Below, one piece after another: positions 7,421 to 7,849 of a stretch of DNA of 7,849 bases. Position numbers and translations under genes: made by a program. The notes beneath the pieces are model-generated. The model made no database searches. It worked only from the letters and a program-made list of their open reading frames with translations, and was not told the DNA's origin. The DNA is from an uncultured Verrucomicrobiae bacterium (GTDB lineage Bacteria; Verrucomicrobiota; Verrucomicrobiia; Verrucomicrobiales; Akkermansiaceae): NCBI GenBank assembly GCA_937957985.1, contig CALGOH010000132.1, positions 1 through 7,849 on the forward strand, in the 5' to 3' direction. Within the stretch, counting starts at the first letter, position 1; each line of letters begins with the position of its first letter.

Positions 7421-7768
7421 TCAGGCGTCGGCGCTCTTGACGAGGGTGGCCTTCTTGCCGACCCGGTCGCGGAGGTAGTGCAGCTTCGCGCGACGGACCT
7501 TGCCGCGGTTGGTCACCTCGATCTTGGAGATGCGCGGGGTGTGGACCGGGAACACCCGCTCGACGCCTTCGCCGTAGGAAATCTTCCGCACGGTGAACGA
7601 CTGGTTCACTCCCGAACCGCGGCGGGCGATGACGATGCCCGCGAAAACCTGGATCCGCTCCTTGCCGCCTTCGACGACGCGGCAGTGGACTTTCACGGAA
7701 TCTCCGACGTTGAAATCAACGACGTCGTCCTTCATCTGCTCCTCTTCGATCTTCCTGATGATGTCCAT
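7421..7768 (-). CDS. rplS: 50S ribosomal protein L19
   Basis: L19 is a protein of the large ribosomal subunit that sits at the interface with the small subunit. The 115-residue length is typical of the family. Recognisable blocks are the N-terminal helix MDIIRKIEEEQMK, the beta-barrel stretch FNVGDSVKVHCRVVEGGKER (19-38), then IQVFAGIVIARRG (39-51), FTVRKISYGEGVERVFPVH (58-76) and the basic C-terminal KVRRAKLHYLRDRVGKKA (90-107). The ATG at 7768 is secured by AGGAGG six bases upstream. In many bacteria rplS follows trmD in the rpsP-rimM-trmD-rplS operon; whatever lies upstream here is outside the window. A terminator-like hairpin lies before the gene and a strong terminator after it, so it may be transcribed or regulated separately. 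Confidence 0.97.
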   Translation of the reverse strand: MDIIRKIEEEQMKDDVVDFNVGDSVKVHCRVVEGGKERIQVFAGIVIARRGSGVNQSFTVRKISYGEGVERVFPVHTPRISKIEVTNRGKVRRAKLHYLRDRVGKKATLVKSADA

Positions 7769-7774
7769 GGCGGT

Positions 7775-7780
7775 CCTCCT
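7775..7780 (-). promoter_or_regulatory. Consensus Shine-Dalgarno of rplS
   Basis: The minus strand reads AGGAGG six bases before the rplS ATG. It is the only full SD consensus before a gene in this window, fitting a highly translated ribosomal protein in a genome where other genes here lack one. Confidence 0.85.
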
Positions 7781-7788
7781 GGTGTGTG

Positions 7789-7827
7789 AAAAAATGACCC
7801 CGCCAGCGCGGGGGCGCGGGCGGGGTC
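7789..7827 (-). terminator. Terminator-like hairpin in the rplS leader
   Basis: GACCCCGCC (7796-7804) and GGCGGGGTC (7819-7827) form a perfect 9-bp stem. Inside it GCGC at 7806-7809 and 7814-7817 can add four more pairs around a GGGG loop. On the minus strand the stem is followed by A and then TTTTTT (7794-7789), the full form of an intrinsic terminator. Only 20 bases separate the T-tract from the rplS ATG, which leaves no room for a promoter in between. It either ends upstream transcripts with partial readthrough or acts as an attenuator of rplS. Confidence 0.7.
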
Positions 7828-7848
7828 GCGTGCGACGGGGTGCACCCC
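7825..7848 (-). repeat. Two adjacent palindromes upstream of the rplS leader hairpin
   Basis: GTCGCGTGCGAC (7825-7836) has 5-bp arms around GT. It is followed at once by the perfect 12-bp palindrome GGGGTGCACCCC (7837-7848). The first overlaps the outer end of the terminator-like stem by three bases, so the two structures cannot be fully formed together. GGGG runs here could also pair with the CCCC of the terminator arm. Whether this is regulatory is inferred; the window ends at 7849. Confidence 0.4.
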
Positions 7849-7849
7849 C

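Noticed and set aside
6350..7789. Long + strand open frame (479 codons) opposite the proline-rich protein gene and rplS
   Set aside because: It runs antisense through rplS, which is certain, and through the rplS terminator, and shows no recognisable domain.

Overview
The window is high-GC bacterial chromosome, densely packed with ordinary single-copy genes. No plasmid, phage, insertion sequence, CRISPR array or tRNA/rRNA is visible. It most resembles a member of the Verrucomicrobiota, perhaps near Luteolibacter or Akkermansiaceae. That placement is inferred from four things: the pairing of an exported squalene-cyclase-repeat protein with an exported YdjY-domain protein, near-absence of Shine-Dalgarno (SD) sequences (rplS is the clear exception), the look of the DnaN and Der proteins, and short-period intergenic repeats I associate with that phylum from memory. 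None of this was checked by search.

Layout: dnaN (sliding clamp) is alone on the + strand at the left end, with its upstream region and an imperfect dyad in bases 1-115. It converges on a block of minus-strand genes. Read in the direction of transcription, from right to left, these are rplS (ribosomal protein L19), a membrane-anchored proline-rich protein of unknown function, a secreted YdjY-domain protein, a secreted squalene-cyclase-like repeat protein, pgsA (phosphatidylglycerophosphate synthase), der (ribosome-assembly GTPase) and an OppD/DppD-type ABC transporter ATPase.

rplS looks like its own unit. A hairpin with a T6 tract lies just before its ribosome binding site, and a strong intrinsic terminator lies just after it. 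The six genes downstream of that terminator are co-directional with gaps of -4 to 77 bases and no convincing terminator between them, so they may be one transcript. The YdjY-domain and cyclase-like genes overlap by ATGA and are probably translationally coupled.

The points most worth a second look are these: (i) the coupled pair of exported proteins of unknown function, with a third envelope protein upstream; (ii) short tandem repeats of period 8 and period 10 just upstream of the starts of der and the ABC ATPase; (iii) the terminator-like hairpin inside the presumed rplS leader; (iv) the solitary ABC ATPase with an altered C-terminal cysteine set; and (v) the choice between two dnaN starts. 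I found no clear multi-gene defence or mobile system.
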